DNA of 64,000 nt, from positions 6,200,001 to 6,264,000 of the forward strand of contig NZ_CP084058.1 of assembly GCF_020215645.1 (NCBI RefSeq). Reading direction: 5' to 3'. The translations under genes were made by a program, and so were the position numbers. The first letter of the stretch is position 1, and each line of letters opens with the position of its first letter. The notes beneath the pieces are model-generated. The model worked only from the letters and a program-made list of their open reading frames with translations, searched no databases and was not told the DNA's origin. This DNA is from Nonomuraea gerenzanensis. Its GTDB lineage: Bacteria; Actinomycetota; Actinomycetes; Streptosporangiales; Streptosporangiaceae. Shown here piece by piece: positions 43,901 to 52,390 of the stretch.

Positions 43901-46900
43901 GTCCCCGCGGTGGGGTTCGTCGAGATGGCCCTCGCGGCCGGTGCGGAGACGCTCGACGGGCCGGTCGAGGTGGTGGACCTGGAGGTGCTGCGTCCGCTGG
44001 CCATCCTTGAGGAGCAGGCTCCCCACGTCCAGGTCTCGGTCTCCGAGGACGGCAGGGTGCGGATCGCCTCCAGGACCGGTGGGCGGGAGGAGTGGCAGGT
44101 GCATGCGCGCTGCCAGGTGCGCCGGGCCGTCACGGCCGCCGTGCCGCAGGTGGCCGGCCTGGCCGGGGACTCGGTCGGGGACACGATCGGGGGCGCGGGC
44201 ACGATCGAGGGCGCGGGCACGATCGAGGACTCTGTGGTGGAGCTCGGCGCGGAAGAGCACTACGCCCTGGCGGCCCGAGCCGGCCTCGACTACGGCCCAT
44301 CGTTTCGCGGAGTGCGCAGTGTGCGGGTCTCGGGCGCAAGAGCACTCGGCCAGTACCGCTTCACCGAACCGGCCACCGCCTACCAGGCGCACCCCGCACT
44401 GGTCGACGGCGCCCTGCAAACCGGGCTGGCCATCCTGTGGCGATCCGGCGAAGAACCCACCGCCTACGTCCCGATCTCCTTCGAACGCGTCAGGCTGTGG
44501 CGGCAGCCACCGGGCACGGGCCTGGTCCACGCCCGGCTCCGCCCGCGCACCGACCCGCGCGAGGCGATCGTGGACGTCACCATCACCGACACCTCCGGGG
44601 TGACCGTGATGGAGGTGACCGGCTGCCGGGTGCGCCGCCTGCCCGGCGAGGAGGCACCCGCGCGGCACGTGACCGTCCTGCGCGCGGCCCCGCGACCCGG
44701 CAGGACGACCGACCCGGGCCTCACCATGACGGACCTGCTCGCCGCGGTGGAACCGCACCGGCTCGGACTGCGCGAGCGGCTGCTGGCCCGCCGCGACCGG
44801 CACCTACGGTTCATGACCGCTTACGAACGGCTGGCCGCCCACTTCACCGTCCAGGCGATGCGTGACCTGGCCGGTGACCGCTGGACCCTCGACGCCCTGG
44901 TCTCGGCCGGGATGCAGCCGAAGTACGTCCGGCTCGCCCGTACGCTGTGCGCGCAGGCCGGCGAGCTGTGCGAGCCGGCGGGTGAGGGGGCCTGGCGGGT
45001 GACCGGCCGTCCCGGCCCCGGCCCGATCTTCGCCGGCGCCCTGTTCGACTTCCCGGAGTACGCGGCGGAGCTGCAGTTGCTCGGCCGATGCGGCCGGCAG
45101 CTCACCGAGGTGCTGCTGGGCGCCAAGGACGCCGTCGAGGTCGTCTTCCCGCAGGGCGGGCTCCAGGCCGCCGAACACTTCTACGACAGCGGCCCGGTGC
45201 TGCGCCCCGCCAATCTGCTGGCCCGGTCCGTGCTCGCGGAGCTGGTGGCCGCCTGGCCCGCCGGCCGTCCGCTGCGCGTGCTGGAGGTGGGCGCCGGGAC
45301 CGGTGGGATGACCGCCGCCCTCCTGCCCGAGCTGCCGCCCGAGCGCGCCCGCTACACCTTCACCGACCTGTCCCCTGCCTTCCTCACCTCGGCGGCCGCC
45401 CGCTTCAAGGGCTTCGACTTCGTCGACTACCGGGTGCTGGACCTGGAGGAGGACTGCCCGGAGCTGGAGGCGGGCTTCGACGTCGTCGTCGCGGCCAACG
45501 TGGTGCACGCCACCTCGGACCTGGAGGCGACGCTCGGCCGGATCGCCGGCCTGCTGGACGATCATGGTTTCCTGCTGCTGGGCGAGACGCTCGACGCGGG
45601 CCCGACGACCATGATCTTCGGACTGCTGGACGGCTGGTGGTCCGCCACCGACACCGCCCTGCGCCCCGCCGGCCCGCTGGCCGGGGCGGCCGACTGGCTG
45701 CGCCTGCTGCCGCGGTGCGGGCTCGCGGAGCCTGCCGAGCTGCGCGCGGAGGAGGAGCCGGCCGGCATCGACACCGCGCTCTTCGTGGCCACCCGCGAGC
45801 CGAGAGCCGACACGGCTCCCCCGGCGCCCGCCACTGCCGAGGACTGGGCGACACCCGCCGCAGCCGAGGGCCGGCCGACGCCCGTCACAGCCGATGACTG
45901 CCCGACGCCCGCCGCCGGAGGGGACTGGCTGATCGTCACCGAGTCGGGCCGCGACCAGGCGCTGGCCGAAGCGGTGGCGGCCGGGCTGACCCGGACGGGC
46001 GCCCGGGCCGCCGTCTCCCCCGGCCCGGGGCACGCACGCCACGTCGTCTACCTCCTCGACGGCGAGCACGCCACGGCGGACGCCGACCCGGCGGCCTGCG
46101 CGCAGCGGGTGGTCTCGGCCACCACGACGTTCGGCGCGATCGCCGCCGCCCTGGAGCCGAACTCCGGGCTGTGGCTCATCACCCGCCCGTCCGGGACGTT
46201 CCCCGCCCCGGAGCGGCCGGACTTCCCCGGCGACGCCGCCCTGTGGGGAGCCGCCCGCTGCCTGGCCAACGAGATGCCCGGGCTCACCGTACGGAAGATC
46301 TCGCTGGAACGTGGCGCGCGCGACGCCGAGCGGCTCGTGGCCGAGTTGCTCGCGCGCGACGGCGAGGAGGACGAGGTGGTGCTGACCGCGCACGGCCGGT
46401 TCGTGCCGCGGTTGCGGCCGGCGCCGGAGCCGGTGGCGCGCGGCGCGGAGCCTCGGGTTCTGCGGCTGCGCAACCAGGGGCCGGCCTACCGCCTGGACTG
46501 GGCGCCCATGGCGGTGCCCGTCCCGGGCCCGGGTCAGGTGACGGTCGAGGTCCGGGCGGCGGGCGTGAACTACCGCAACGTGCTGTGGGCGCTGGGCAGG
46601 CTGCCCGCGGACGCGGCGGGCGGGCCCGGCCTCGATCGGGTCTACGGCTTCGACTGCGCGGGAGTGGTGAGCGCGGTCGGCGCGCAGGTCGACGACCTGG
46701 CTCCCGGTGACCGCGTGTTCGCCGCCGCCGAGCATCCGCTCGCCTCGCATGTGGTGCTGGAACGTGACGCGCTGGCCCGCATCCCCGACACCATGGGGTT
46801 CGGTGAGGCCGCCACGCTGCCCGTGGCGTTCCTGACCGTGCGCCTGGCGCTGGCCGACGAGGCGGTACGGCTCGCGCCCGGCGAGACGGTGCTGGTGCAC

Positions 46901-48499
46901 GGCGCCTCCGGCGGCGTGGGCCTGGCCGCGATCCAGCACGCCAGGCTGGCCGGAGCCCGGGTGATCGCGACGGCGGGCACGCCGGGCAAGCGTGACCTGC
47001 TCAGGATGCTGGGCGTGGAGCACGTCCTGGACTCGCGCGGCCTGCGCTTCGCCGCCGAGGTCAGGGACATCACCGCGGGCCGGGGCGTGGACGTGGTGCT
47101 GAACTCGCTCGCCGGTGACGGCCTGGCGCGCGGGGTGGAGCTGCTGCGTCCCCGTGGCCGCTTCGTCGAGCTGGGCAAGCACGAGCTGTTCTCCGACGGC
47201 AGGCTGGCGCTGCGGCTGCTGCGCGGAAACGTCTCGTTCGTCACCGTCGATCTCAAGCAGCTCGCAGAACGGGTGCCCGGCGTGGTGCACCGGCAGTTCG
47301 GGGAGATCGCGCGGCTGGTCGAGGAGGGCGGCTATCGGGCGCTGCCGTACCGGAGCTTCCCGGAGGAGCGCGTCGCCGAGGCCTTCGACCAGATGCGGCA
47401 TTCCCGGCACGTCGGCAAGCTCGTCATCGAGTTCGAGCCGTCGGCCCCGGCCGTGGCGGCGCGCGGGCTGGATCCGGAGGCGGTCTATCTGGTCACCGGC
47501 GGCTTGGGCGGGTTCGGCGCGCGGGCGGCGCACTGGCTGGCGCGGCAGGGCGCCAAGCGGATCGCGCTGACCGGCAGGCGCGGCCTCGACGGGCCCGAGG
47601 CGCGGCAGACCGTGGCGTCGCTGACCGCTCTGGGGGTGCGGGTGACCGCGCACCGGGCCGACGTCACCGACCTGGAGGCGATGCGGGCGATAGCCGGACC
47701 CGAGGTCAAGGGCGTGGTGCACGCGGCGATGGTGCTGCAGGACGCGCCGCTGGCGGAGCTGACGCCGCCGCTGCTGCTGGCCGCGCTGGAGCCGAAGCTG
47801 CGCGGGGCGCTGGTGCTGGACCGGCTGGTGCCGTCGGCGGAGCTGTTCGTGTTGTTCTCCTCGGTGACGGCGACGGTCGGCAACGTCAGGCAGGCCAACT
47901 ACGCGGCCGGCAACCTGTTCTGCGAGGCGCTGGTCAGGGCGCGGCGGGCGCGGGGCGCGAGCGGCCTGGCCGTCGGCTGGGGAGCGATCGGCGAGGTCGG
48001 CTACCTGGCGCGCACCAGCGAGGCCGAGGCGTTCGTCTCCCGCTGGACCAGCCCGATGAAGCCGGACGGCGCGTTGCCGGTGATCGGCGAGCTGCTCGCC
48101 CAGGACGCGGACGTCGCCCTGGTCGGCTCGGTCGACTGGGACAGCGCCCGCCTGCTGTTCCCCGCGCTGGACAGGCCCAGGTTCTCCGCCGTGCGCTCGG
48201 CCGACCCGGTGGCGCCGGCCGCGGACCTGCGCGAGCTGGTGCTGGCCGGTGACGAGGCCGAGTCGCTGGTCGTCGACGCCGTCATCCGCTTGCTGGCCGG
48301 GGTGCTGCAGGCCGAGCCCGCCGGCATCGCGCCGCAGCGTCCGCTGGACGAGCTGGGCGTCGACTCCCTGATGCGGGCCGAGCTGCAGGGCGCGATCTGG
48401 CGCCGGCTCGGCTGCGACATCCCGATCATGGCCATCGGGCCGTCCGCCAGCGCCGCCGAGCTGGCCGGGCAGGTCCTGACCCGGCTGCGTGCCCGGTGA
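40997..48499 (+). CDS. Single-module highly reducing type I polyketide synthase (KS-AT-DH-cMT-ER-KR-ACP)
   Basis: 2500 residues. KS about 1-425: DTACSSA Cys 174, HGTGT His 307, NMGHLE His 347. AT about 505-800: GHSVGE Ser 672, with FAFHS pointing to malonyl-CoA. DH about 925-1220: HRVAGAVVVP His 961 and DGALQ Asp. C-methyltransferase about 1260-1580: VLEVGAGTGGMT SAM site. ER about 1820-2140: VHGASGGVGLAA. KR about 2160-2370: VTGGLGGFGARAA, Tyr in NYAAGN, and AMVLQD as in fungal HR-PKSs. ACP: LGVDSLM Ser 2457. No docking domain or thioesterase. This order is that of fungal-type iterative HR-PKSs, so repeated use of one module is likely, giving a reduced, methyl-branched chain. ATG 40997 has GGAGGG upstream; it overlaps the reductase gene. 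Confidence 0.95.
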   Translation: MREPLAIVGVGCRLPGGIENLESLWEALVAGSDLVTEVPPDRFDPAWFLDRRTRRGGKTYTAQGAFLDDLAGFDAGYFGIAPKEADRLDPQQRLMLELAVEALDDAAIDPAGLAGSGAAVFVGVFNGDYGNLQCRDPASLNAYSVAGWTFGNTANRVSYCLDLRGPSQGIDTACSSALVALHQAAQALRSGECAIALAGGVNVLLDPASFVGLSQASMLSARGRCQAFSADADGYVRGEGAGMVVLKTLAGAQADGDRVHAVLLDTGTNADGRTPGLTHPGVESQARLLERMYADVEVDDLVYWEAHGTGTPVGDPVECEAVGRAVGVRRSPGNALPIGSIKSNMGHLESAAGMAGLMKALLVLRHGQIPPSLHAEVLNPAVDWAGLRLSPVRELRSVARVGRALAGVSSFGFGGVNAHALLAAPPSPAAPSRAAPPRATQSQAAPPQAAPPPTAPPQAAPPPTAPPQAAPPQTAWPGVARPDTPPRQGAPLDGVAGAVARAVPVIVSGRTPAAATELALRVADQCETTRPEDFYDLAHTLTRRRGLREHRIAVLAANPAETATLLREAQPAAAEQDGRIAVAFGGAGTPWPGMADDLMATDPEFRATIRHIGKLLSRHVTWSLEAELAAPASRSRLATAEVGQPAIFAMQMGLLQVLRNHGLVPDVVFGHSVGEIAAACASGALDLENAVLLCAERGRAQQLTMGQGGMAAVGLPFDQAAEAIEPYDLEIAAINGERDVTVAGSGEALERLAVELAGTGVFFRRLAVDFAFHSRAMDPVQAGLTEALSGLSPGSPGIPMISTVTGRPVDGPLDAAYWWRNVRRPVLFGPAAAHLAGAGFRIFLEVGPHPVLQTYLKRAGRQVTVLPTLRRDRPGAPAIRTAVAALLAAGAKADWTAFFPRPGRVVDLPAYPWKRERHWNGQADWWAPRLEHPLLGARAQTLDPTWSAPLDPARVPWVSDHRVAGAVVVPAVGFVEMALAAGAETLDGPVEVVDLEVLRPLAILEEQAPHVQVSVSEDGRVRIASRTGGREEWQVHARCQVRRAVTAAVPQVAGLAGDSVGDTIGGAGTIEGAGTIEDSVVELGAEEHYALAARAGLDYGPSFRGVRSVRVSGARALGQYRFTEPATAYQAHPALVDGALQTGLAILWRSGEEPTAYVPISFERVRLWRQPPGTGLVHARLRPRTDPREAIVDVTITDTSGVTVMEVTGCRVRRLPGEEAPARHVTVLRAAPRPGRTTDPGLTMTDLLAAVEPHRLGLRERLLARRDRHLRFMTAYERLAAHFTVQAMRDLAGDRWTLDALVSAGMQPKYVRLARTLCAQAGELCEPAGEGAWRVTGRPGPGPIFAGALFDFPEYAAELQLLGRCGRQLTEVLLGAKDAVEVVFPQGGLQAAEHFYDSGPVLRPANLLARSVLAELVAAWPAGRPLRVLEVGAGTGGMTAALLPELPPERARYTFTDLSPAFLTSAAARFKGFDFVDYRVLDLEEDCPELEAGFDVVVAANVVHATSDLEATLGRIAGLLDDHGFLLLGETLDAGPTTMIFGLLDGWWSATDTALRPAGPLAGAADWLRLLPRCGLAEPAELRAEEEPAGIDTALFVATREPRADTAPPAPATAEDWATPAAAEGRPTPVTADDCPTPAAGGDWLIVTESGRDQALAEAVAAGLTRTGARAAVSPGPGHARHVVYLLDGEHATADADPAACAQRVVSATTTFGAIAAALEPNSGLWLITRPSGTFPAPERPDFPGDAALWGAARCLANEMPGLTVRKISLERGARDAERLVAELLARDGEEDEVVLTAHGRFVPRLRPAPEPVARGAEPRVLRLRNQGPAYRLDWAPMAVPVPGPGQVTVEVRAAGVNYRNVLWALGRLPADAAGGPGLDRVYGFDCAGVVSAVGAQVDDLAPGDRVFAAAEHPLASHVVLERDALARIPDTMGFGEAATLPVAFLTVRLALADEAVRLAPGETVLVHGASGGVGLAAIQHARLAGARVIATAGTPGKRDLLRMLGVEHVLDSRGLRFAAEVRDITAGRGVDVVLNSLAGDGLARGVELLRPRGRFVELGKHELFSDGRLALRLLRGNVSFVTVDLKQLAERVPGVVHRQFGEIARLVEEGGYRALPYRSFPEERVAEAFDQMRHSRHVGKLVIEFEPSAPAVAARGLDPEAVYLVTGGLGGFGARAAHWLARQGAKRIALTGRRGLDGPEARQTVASLTALGVRVTAHRADVTDLEAMRAIAGPEVKGVVHAAMVLQDAPLAELTPPLLLAALEPKLRGALVLDRLVPSAELFVLFSSVTATVGNVRQANYAAGNLFCEALVRARRARGASGLAVGWGAIGEVGYLARTSEAEAFVSRWTSPMKPDGALPVIGELLAQDADVALVGSVDWDSARLLFPALDRPRFSAVRSADPVAPAADLRELVLAGDEAESLVVDAVIRLLAGVLQAEPAGIAPQRPLDELGVDSLMRAELQGAIWRRLGCDIPIMAIGPSASAAELAGQVLTRLRAR
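42331..42420. repeat. Three 30-bp repeats in PKS KS-AT linker
   Basis: Units 42331-42360, 42361-42390 and 42391-42420 encode PPQAAPPPTA three times within a longer Pro/Ala/Gln tract after the KS domain. In frame; length should be prone to slippage. Confidence 0.9.
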
Positions 48500-49575
48500 G
48501 CGTCCTGGTGACGGGGGCCACCGGGTTCCTCGGCGGCCACCTGTGCGCGCTGCTGCTGCGGTCGGAGCAGGTCTGCTGCGTGGTGCGGGGCCGTACCGAC
48601 CAGGGCGCGGACGAACGGTTGCGCGCCCATCTCACCAGGCTGGGCGGGCCGTTCGACCAGGAACGGCTGACGGTGGTGCGCGGCGACCTGAGCCGGCCGC
48701 GGATGGGCCTGTCCGCGGCCGTCCACACGAGGCTGGCCGAGCGGGTGGAGACCGTCTACCACTGCGCCGCGACGGTGAACCTGGCCGCCCCGCGCGAGAG
48801 TCTCCTCCCGGGGAACGTGACCGCGACGCGAGAGGTCGTCCGGTTCGCCCGCCATCGCCGGGTCAAGGCGCTCCACCACGTCTCCTCCGTCGCGGTCTTC
48901 GCCGCGGCCCGCGAGCTGGGCTGCGCGGAGGTGGACGAGACCACGGAGCCGGTCCTGGCGATGAGCGGCAGGTTCGGTTACAGCCAGACGAAGTTCCTCG
49001 GCGAGGAGCAGGTGCGCCTGGCCGCCGCCGAAGGACTGCCCGTCACCGTCTACCGGCCGGGCGCCATCCTGGGGCACAGCCGCGACTGGGAGTTCTCCGA
49101 CACCGACCTGTGGACGCGTCTGGTCCGCGCCGCCGTCGAGGTGGGCGCCGCCCCGGACAGCCCGGCCACCATGCCGGGGGCGCCCGTGGACCACACCGCC
49201 GCGATGATCGTGCACCTGTCCCGGCTGCCCGGGGTGGCCGGGCGGGTCTTCCATCCCAACCTCCTGGAGCCGATCCCGGTCGGCTTCGTCTTCGACCAGG
49301 TGCGGGCGGCGGGCTACGACCTGCCGGCCGTCGATCCGGTCACCTGGAAGCAGGAGCTGCTCCGCCATGCCCACCTGCCGGCCGCCGGGCTGGTTCTGGC
49401 GTGCTGGGCGGGCATCGCGTACATGGTGGTCCCCGAGCCCCGCTACCTGCCTCCGCATTCCCGCGCGCGCCTCACGACGTCGGCGGCGCCGCTGCCGGAG
49501 CCCGTGCTCGACCGGGCGTACTTCACCCGGATGCTGGAGGGCGTCGCGGCACGGGGCTTCATCCCGAAGGTGTAG
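48496..49575 (+). CDS. Stand-alone thioester reductase (NAD-binding, SDRe type)
   Basis: 359 residues. VLVTGATGFLGGHLCALLL is the NAD(P) site, then VETVYHCAATVNLAAP, VSSVAVFAA, and YSQTKFLGEE with catalytic Tyr/Lys; VYRPGAILGHS follows. It matches the reductive-release (R) domain usually fused to NRPS/PKS C-termini or carboxylic acid reductases. GTG 48496 overlaps the PKS stop (GTGA), so it is translationally coupled and should act in trans on the ACP-bound chain, releasing an aldehyde or alcohol. Confidence 0.92.
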   Translation: MSVLVTGATGFLGGHLCALLLRSEQVCCVVRGRTDQGADERLRAHLTRLGGPFDQERLTVVRGDLSRPRMGLSAAVHTRLAERVETVYHCAATVNLAAPRESLLPGNVTATREVVRFARHRRVKALHHVSSVAVFAAARELGCAEVDETTEPVLAMSGRFGYSQTKFLGEEQVRLAAAEGLPVTVYRPGAILGHSRDWEFSDTDLWTRLVRAAVEVGAAPDSPATMPGAPVDHTAAMIVHLSRLPGVAGRVFHPNLLEPIPVGFVFDQVRAAGYDLPAVDPVTWKQELLRHAHLPAAGLVLACWAGIAYMVVPEPRYLPPHSRARLTTSAAPLPEPVLDRAYFTRMLEGVAARGFIPKV

Positions 49576-49617
49576 CCGCTGCCGGGGTGCGGGCGTCCAT
49601 GGTCCAGTTGTGCGGCC

Positions 49618-50232
49618 TCAGGGGTGGCCGAGCACGTCCGGGGTGACCAGGGCGCGGGCGGCGGCGGCGAAATACTCGCCGGAGGCCGTGCCGGTGAGGC
49701 CGAGGATGACGCCCTGGCTCAGGCCGACCAGGAGCGCGCGCAGCGCCGTGGCCAGGCGTTGCGCCTGGCGCGGGGTGAGGGGGCGCCCGTCGTGGGGTCT
49801 GCCGGACAGCAGCGCGGTCAGGCGTTCCTCGTGCGCCCGTACGGAGGCGGCGAGTCTGGGGCGCAGCTCGGGGTCGCGTAGCGCCAGGTCCTGAAGGCTG
49901 ATCTCGAACGACAGGTGGCGCAGCGCATCGGGGTCGTCGCACAGGTCACGGTAGTGGCGGGCGAAGACCTCCACTGCCTCGGCCAGCCCGAGGCCGGCGG
50001 AGACGGCCTGTTCGAAGCCGTCGTAGTGCGGGCCGAGGTGGTCGGTGACCAGGGCGATCAGCAGGCCGTCCTTGCTGCCGAACAGGGAGTAGACGGCGCC
50101 GGTGGTCAGCCCGGCCTGCTCGGCGATCTCCTCCAGCTTGGCCCGGTGGCCGTCGCGGGCGACGATGCGGCGCGCGGCCTCCAGCAGGGCCCGCCGGTTG
50201 TGTTCCTTGGCCTCCGCCCTTGTCATTCGCAT
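49618..50232 (-). CDS. TetR-family regulator
   Basis: 204 residues. LLEAARRIVARDGHRAKLEE, then IAEQAGLTTGAVYSLFGSKD, is the TetR helix-turn-helix. The ligand domain shows no recognisable specificity. Start ATG 50232; ATG 50226 also possible. Divergent from the mycothiol-type gene, with a palindromic operator between, so it probably represses both. Converges on the thioester reductase. Confidence 0.93.
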   Translation of the reverse strand: MRMTRAEAKEHNRRALLEAARRIVARDGHRAKLEEIAEQAGLTTGAVYSLFGSKDGLLIALVTDHLGPHYDGFEQAVSAGLGLAEAVEVFARHYRDLCDDPDALRHLSFEISLQDLALRDPELRPRLAASVRAHEERLTALLSGRPHDGRPLTPRQAQRLATALRALLVGLSQGVILGLTGTASGEYFAAAARALVTPDVLGHP

Positions 50233-50241
50233 AATCTTATT

Positions 50242-50252
50242 ATTACCGTAAT
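50242..50252. promoter_or_regulatory. TetR-type palindromic operator
   Basis: ATTAC-C-GTAAT, a perfect 11-bp palindrome in the AT-rich spacer between the two divergent starts. TATTATT immediately to its left can serve as a -10 for the rightward gene, so a bound repressor would block it. Confidence 0.55.
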
Positions 50253-50276
50253 CTCGTTATGGATGAGGCCGAATAC

Positions 50277-50912
50277 ATGAATCCCCGCCCGAGTGGCGCC
50301 GTCCGTGCCGCCATCGCCGCCGAGCGCACCGAACTGGCGGCGATGCTGGACGAGCTGTCGCCCGCCCAGTGGGACGCCCCGACCTTGTGCGCCGGGTGGC
50401 GCGTGCGGGAGGTGGCGGCGCACCTGTCGACGGGCTTCCGCTACCCGCTGCCGCGGATGGTGCTGGAGCTGGTCAAGGCGGGAGGCCGCGTCAACCTGAT
50501 GGCCGACCGGCGGGCCCGGCAGGACGCGGCCGCCCTGTCCACGGCCGAGCTGGTCAGGGCGATCCGGGACAACGCGCACCACCCCTGGAAGCCGCCGGTC
50601 GGCGGGATCGCGGCGGCGCTGGGCCACGACGTGGTCCACGGGCTGGACATCACCGTCGCCCTGGGCCTCGGCCGCCGCGTCCCCGAGGACCGCGTCCGCC
50701 TCCTGCTGGAGCAGGTCACTCCCCGGACCCTGAGGTTCTTCGGCGCCGACCTCGACGGGGTCGAGCTGCGTGCCGACGACCTCGACTGGTCCTTCGGCAG
50801 CGGCATCCCGCTGGTCGGCTCGGGGCAGGATCTGCTCCTGCTCGCCTACGGCCGGAAGTTGCCGCCCGGGCGGCTGCGTGGGGAGGCGAGCGATCGTCAC
50901 GTCGCCGGCTGA
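50277..50912 (+). CDS. Maleylpyruvate isomerase-like (mycothiol-dependent, DinB-fold) protein
   Basis: 211 residues. AAERTELAAMLDELSPAQWD, then TLCAGWRVREVAAHLSTGF, contains the typical first-helix and metal-binding His of the mycothiol maleylpyruvate isomerase N-terminal fold; GHDVVHGLDITVALGLGRRV supplies further His residues. ATG 50277 has GAGG 9 nt upstream; ATG 50259 in the same frame is the alternative. Expected to use mycothiol as cofactor. Regulated by the divergent TetR gene by inference. Confidence 0.85.
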   Translation: MNPRPSGAVRAAIAAERTELAAMLDELSPAQWDAPTLCAGWRVREVAAHLSTGFRYPLPRMVLELVKAGGRVNLMADRRARQDAAALSTAELVRAIRDNAHHPWKPPVGGIAAALGHDVVHGLDITVALGLGRRVPEDRVRLLLEQVTPRTLRFFGADLDGVELRADDLDWSFGSGIPLVGSGQDLLLLAYGRKLPPGRLRGEASDRHVAG

Positions 50913-50938
50913 GCGGGGCCGGTGGCCGCAGCGGTGGA

Positions 50939-51529
50939 TCAGCTGCGGGGCCGGGTCCTCGCCAGGAGGCCGATGATCTCGGCGGTGGTGGCGGTCTCGC
51001 CGAGCAGCGGGAAGACGCGTTCGACGCTGTTGAGATGCGCCTGCGCGTTCAGGTCGGTCATGGCGTCGGTCGCCGGCGTGACGTTGTAGCCGTGCTCGTG
51101 GGCGGCGCGGGCGGTGGACTCCACGCCGATGCTGGTGGCGATCCCGGCCAGGACGACCTGGGTGACGCCGCGGCGGCGCAGCTGCAGGTCCAGGTCGGTG
51201 CCGTAGAAGGCACCCCAGGAGCGCTTGGTGACGGTGATGTCGCCGGGGTGGCCGGCGAGGTCCTCGACGATGGTGTCCCAGCCCGAGGGCAGGGGGCCGG
51301 GCGGGCGCGGGATCTCGGTGCGTCCCTGGGGGGCGTCCGAGCCGTCCGGGCGGGCCGTGACCCGGACCAGGACGACCGGCGCGCCGTGGCCGCGGAAGGC
51401 GCCGGCCAGTTCGACCGCGCGGGCCACCACCTCGGCGCCGGTGTAGGGGGCCGCGGGGCGGGCGACGACGGCGTTCTGCAGGTCGATGAGGACGAGTGCG
51501 GTGGTGGTGTCGAGGGTGGTGACGGGCAT
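50939..51529 (-). CDS. Isochorismatase-family hydrolase lacking the usual Cys
   Basis: 196 residues. TALVLIDLQNAVVARP has the catalytic Asp, VTKRSWGAFYGTDL the Lys, and VVLAGIATSIGVESTARAAH the cis-peptide/nucleophile loop. Most cysteine hydrolases in this superfamily have Cys where this protein has Gly, as in true isochorismatases (EntB, PhzD), so it cannot act through a thiol nucleophile. Third gene of the operon led by the 52391-52888 gene. Confidence 0.88.
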   Translation of the reverse strand: MPVTTLDTTTALVLIDLQNAVVARPAAPYTGAEVVARAVELAGAFRGHGAPVVLVRVTARPDGSDAPQGRTEIPRPPGPLPSGWDTIVEDLAGHPGDITVTKRSWGAFYGTDLDLQLRRRGVTQVVLAGIATSIGVESTARAAHEHGYNVTPATDAMTDLNAQAHLNSVERVFPLLGETATTAEIIGLLARTRPRS

Positions 51530-51616
51530 GAGTGAGCCCCTTTCCGTGACGCGGTGATGGGGGATCGCCTCGTTCCCGCAGCCCGGTGCCGTGGAGCTCC
51601 GGGAACGAGGCCGGGC

Positions 51617-52375
51617 TCAGCGGTGGGTGTCGAGCCACTCCTGGAACGTCGGGCCGGCGAGCTTGGCGTGCGGGCCGGGCAGGAACCCGCCCGCGGCGGC
51701 GATGCCGGCATCGGGCATGCCCGATCCGTCCACGCCGACGACCTTGACGCCCCGGCGGGCGCCGAGGAGCGCGGCCGCCTCCGCCAGAGTCTCCCGGCGG
51801 GGTCCGGCGATCTCGGGGATCGGCGTTCCCTGGGCCGGCTCCTCGGCGTCGAGGGCCAGGGCGACCAGCTCCTCGGCCACGGCGCGGCAGGCCACGAGCT
51901 GGCTGGGCAGCGCCGGGACGTGGGCGACATCGCCCTGCTGCCAGTCCAGCAGCTGGCCGACGAACTCGTGGAACTGCGCGGCCCGCAGGATGCGGACGGG
52001 CAGCGGCCCGGCCAGGAGGAGCTGCTCGTGCACCTTCTTGGCGGCGAGGAACCCGGCGGTGGCCTTGTCGACGCCGATGATGGACGCCACGGCGATCCGC
52101 CCGACCCCCGCTCGCCGGCCGTACTCGTGCAGGTTGCGGGCCGAGGTGCGGAAGAACTCCGTGGCCGCCTCCTGGTCGGAGGCGTGCCAGGAGGCGACGT
52201 CGATGATGACGTCCGCCCCGGTGAGCGCCTCGGCCAGGCCGTCGCCGGTGATGATGTCCACGCCGGTGGCCCGGGACATCGGGACGACGTGGTGTCCCCG
52301 TTCGGTGAGGACGTCGACGACATGGCGGCCCAGCCGCCCGGTCGCCCCTGCCACCGCGAACTTGGTGATGCTCAT
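51617..52375 (-). CDS. NmrA-like NAD(P)-binding SDR protein
   Basis: 252 residues. ITKFAVAGATGRLGRHVVDV is the extended-SDR dinucleotide site, followed by GADVIIDVASWHASDQEAAT, VGRIAVASIIGVDKATAGF, KKVHEQLL and VRILRAAQFHEFVGQLLDW. Atypical SDR of the NmrA/HSCARG type, which senses or uses NAD(P). ATG 52375. Lies 15 nt below the decarboxylase-like gene in the ECF41-linked operon. Confidence 0.9.
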   Translation of the reverse strand: MSITKFAVAGATGRLGRHVVDVLTERGHHVVPMSRATGVDIITGDGLAEALTGADVIIDVASWHASDQEAATEFFRTSARNLHEYGRRAGVGRIAVASIIGVDKATAGFLAAKKVHEQLLLAGPLPVRILRAAQFHEFVGQLLDWQQGDVAHVPALPSQLVACRAVAEELVALALDAEEPAQGTPIPEIAGPRRETLAEAAALLGARRGVKVVGVDGSGMPDAGIAAAGGFLPGPHAKLAGPTFQEWLDTHR

Positions 52376-52390
52376 GCGTTCCGCCTCTGG

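Noticed and set aside
44804..47722. 972-codon open frame antisense to the PKS
   Set aside because: His/Arg/Gly/Gln-rich translation with no domain; it is the usual open antisense frame of a high-GC gene.
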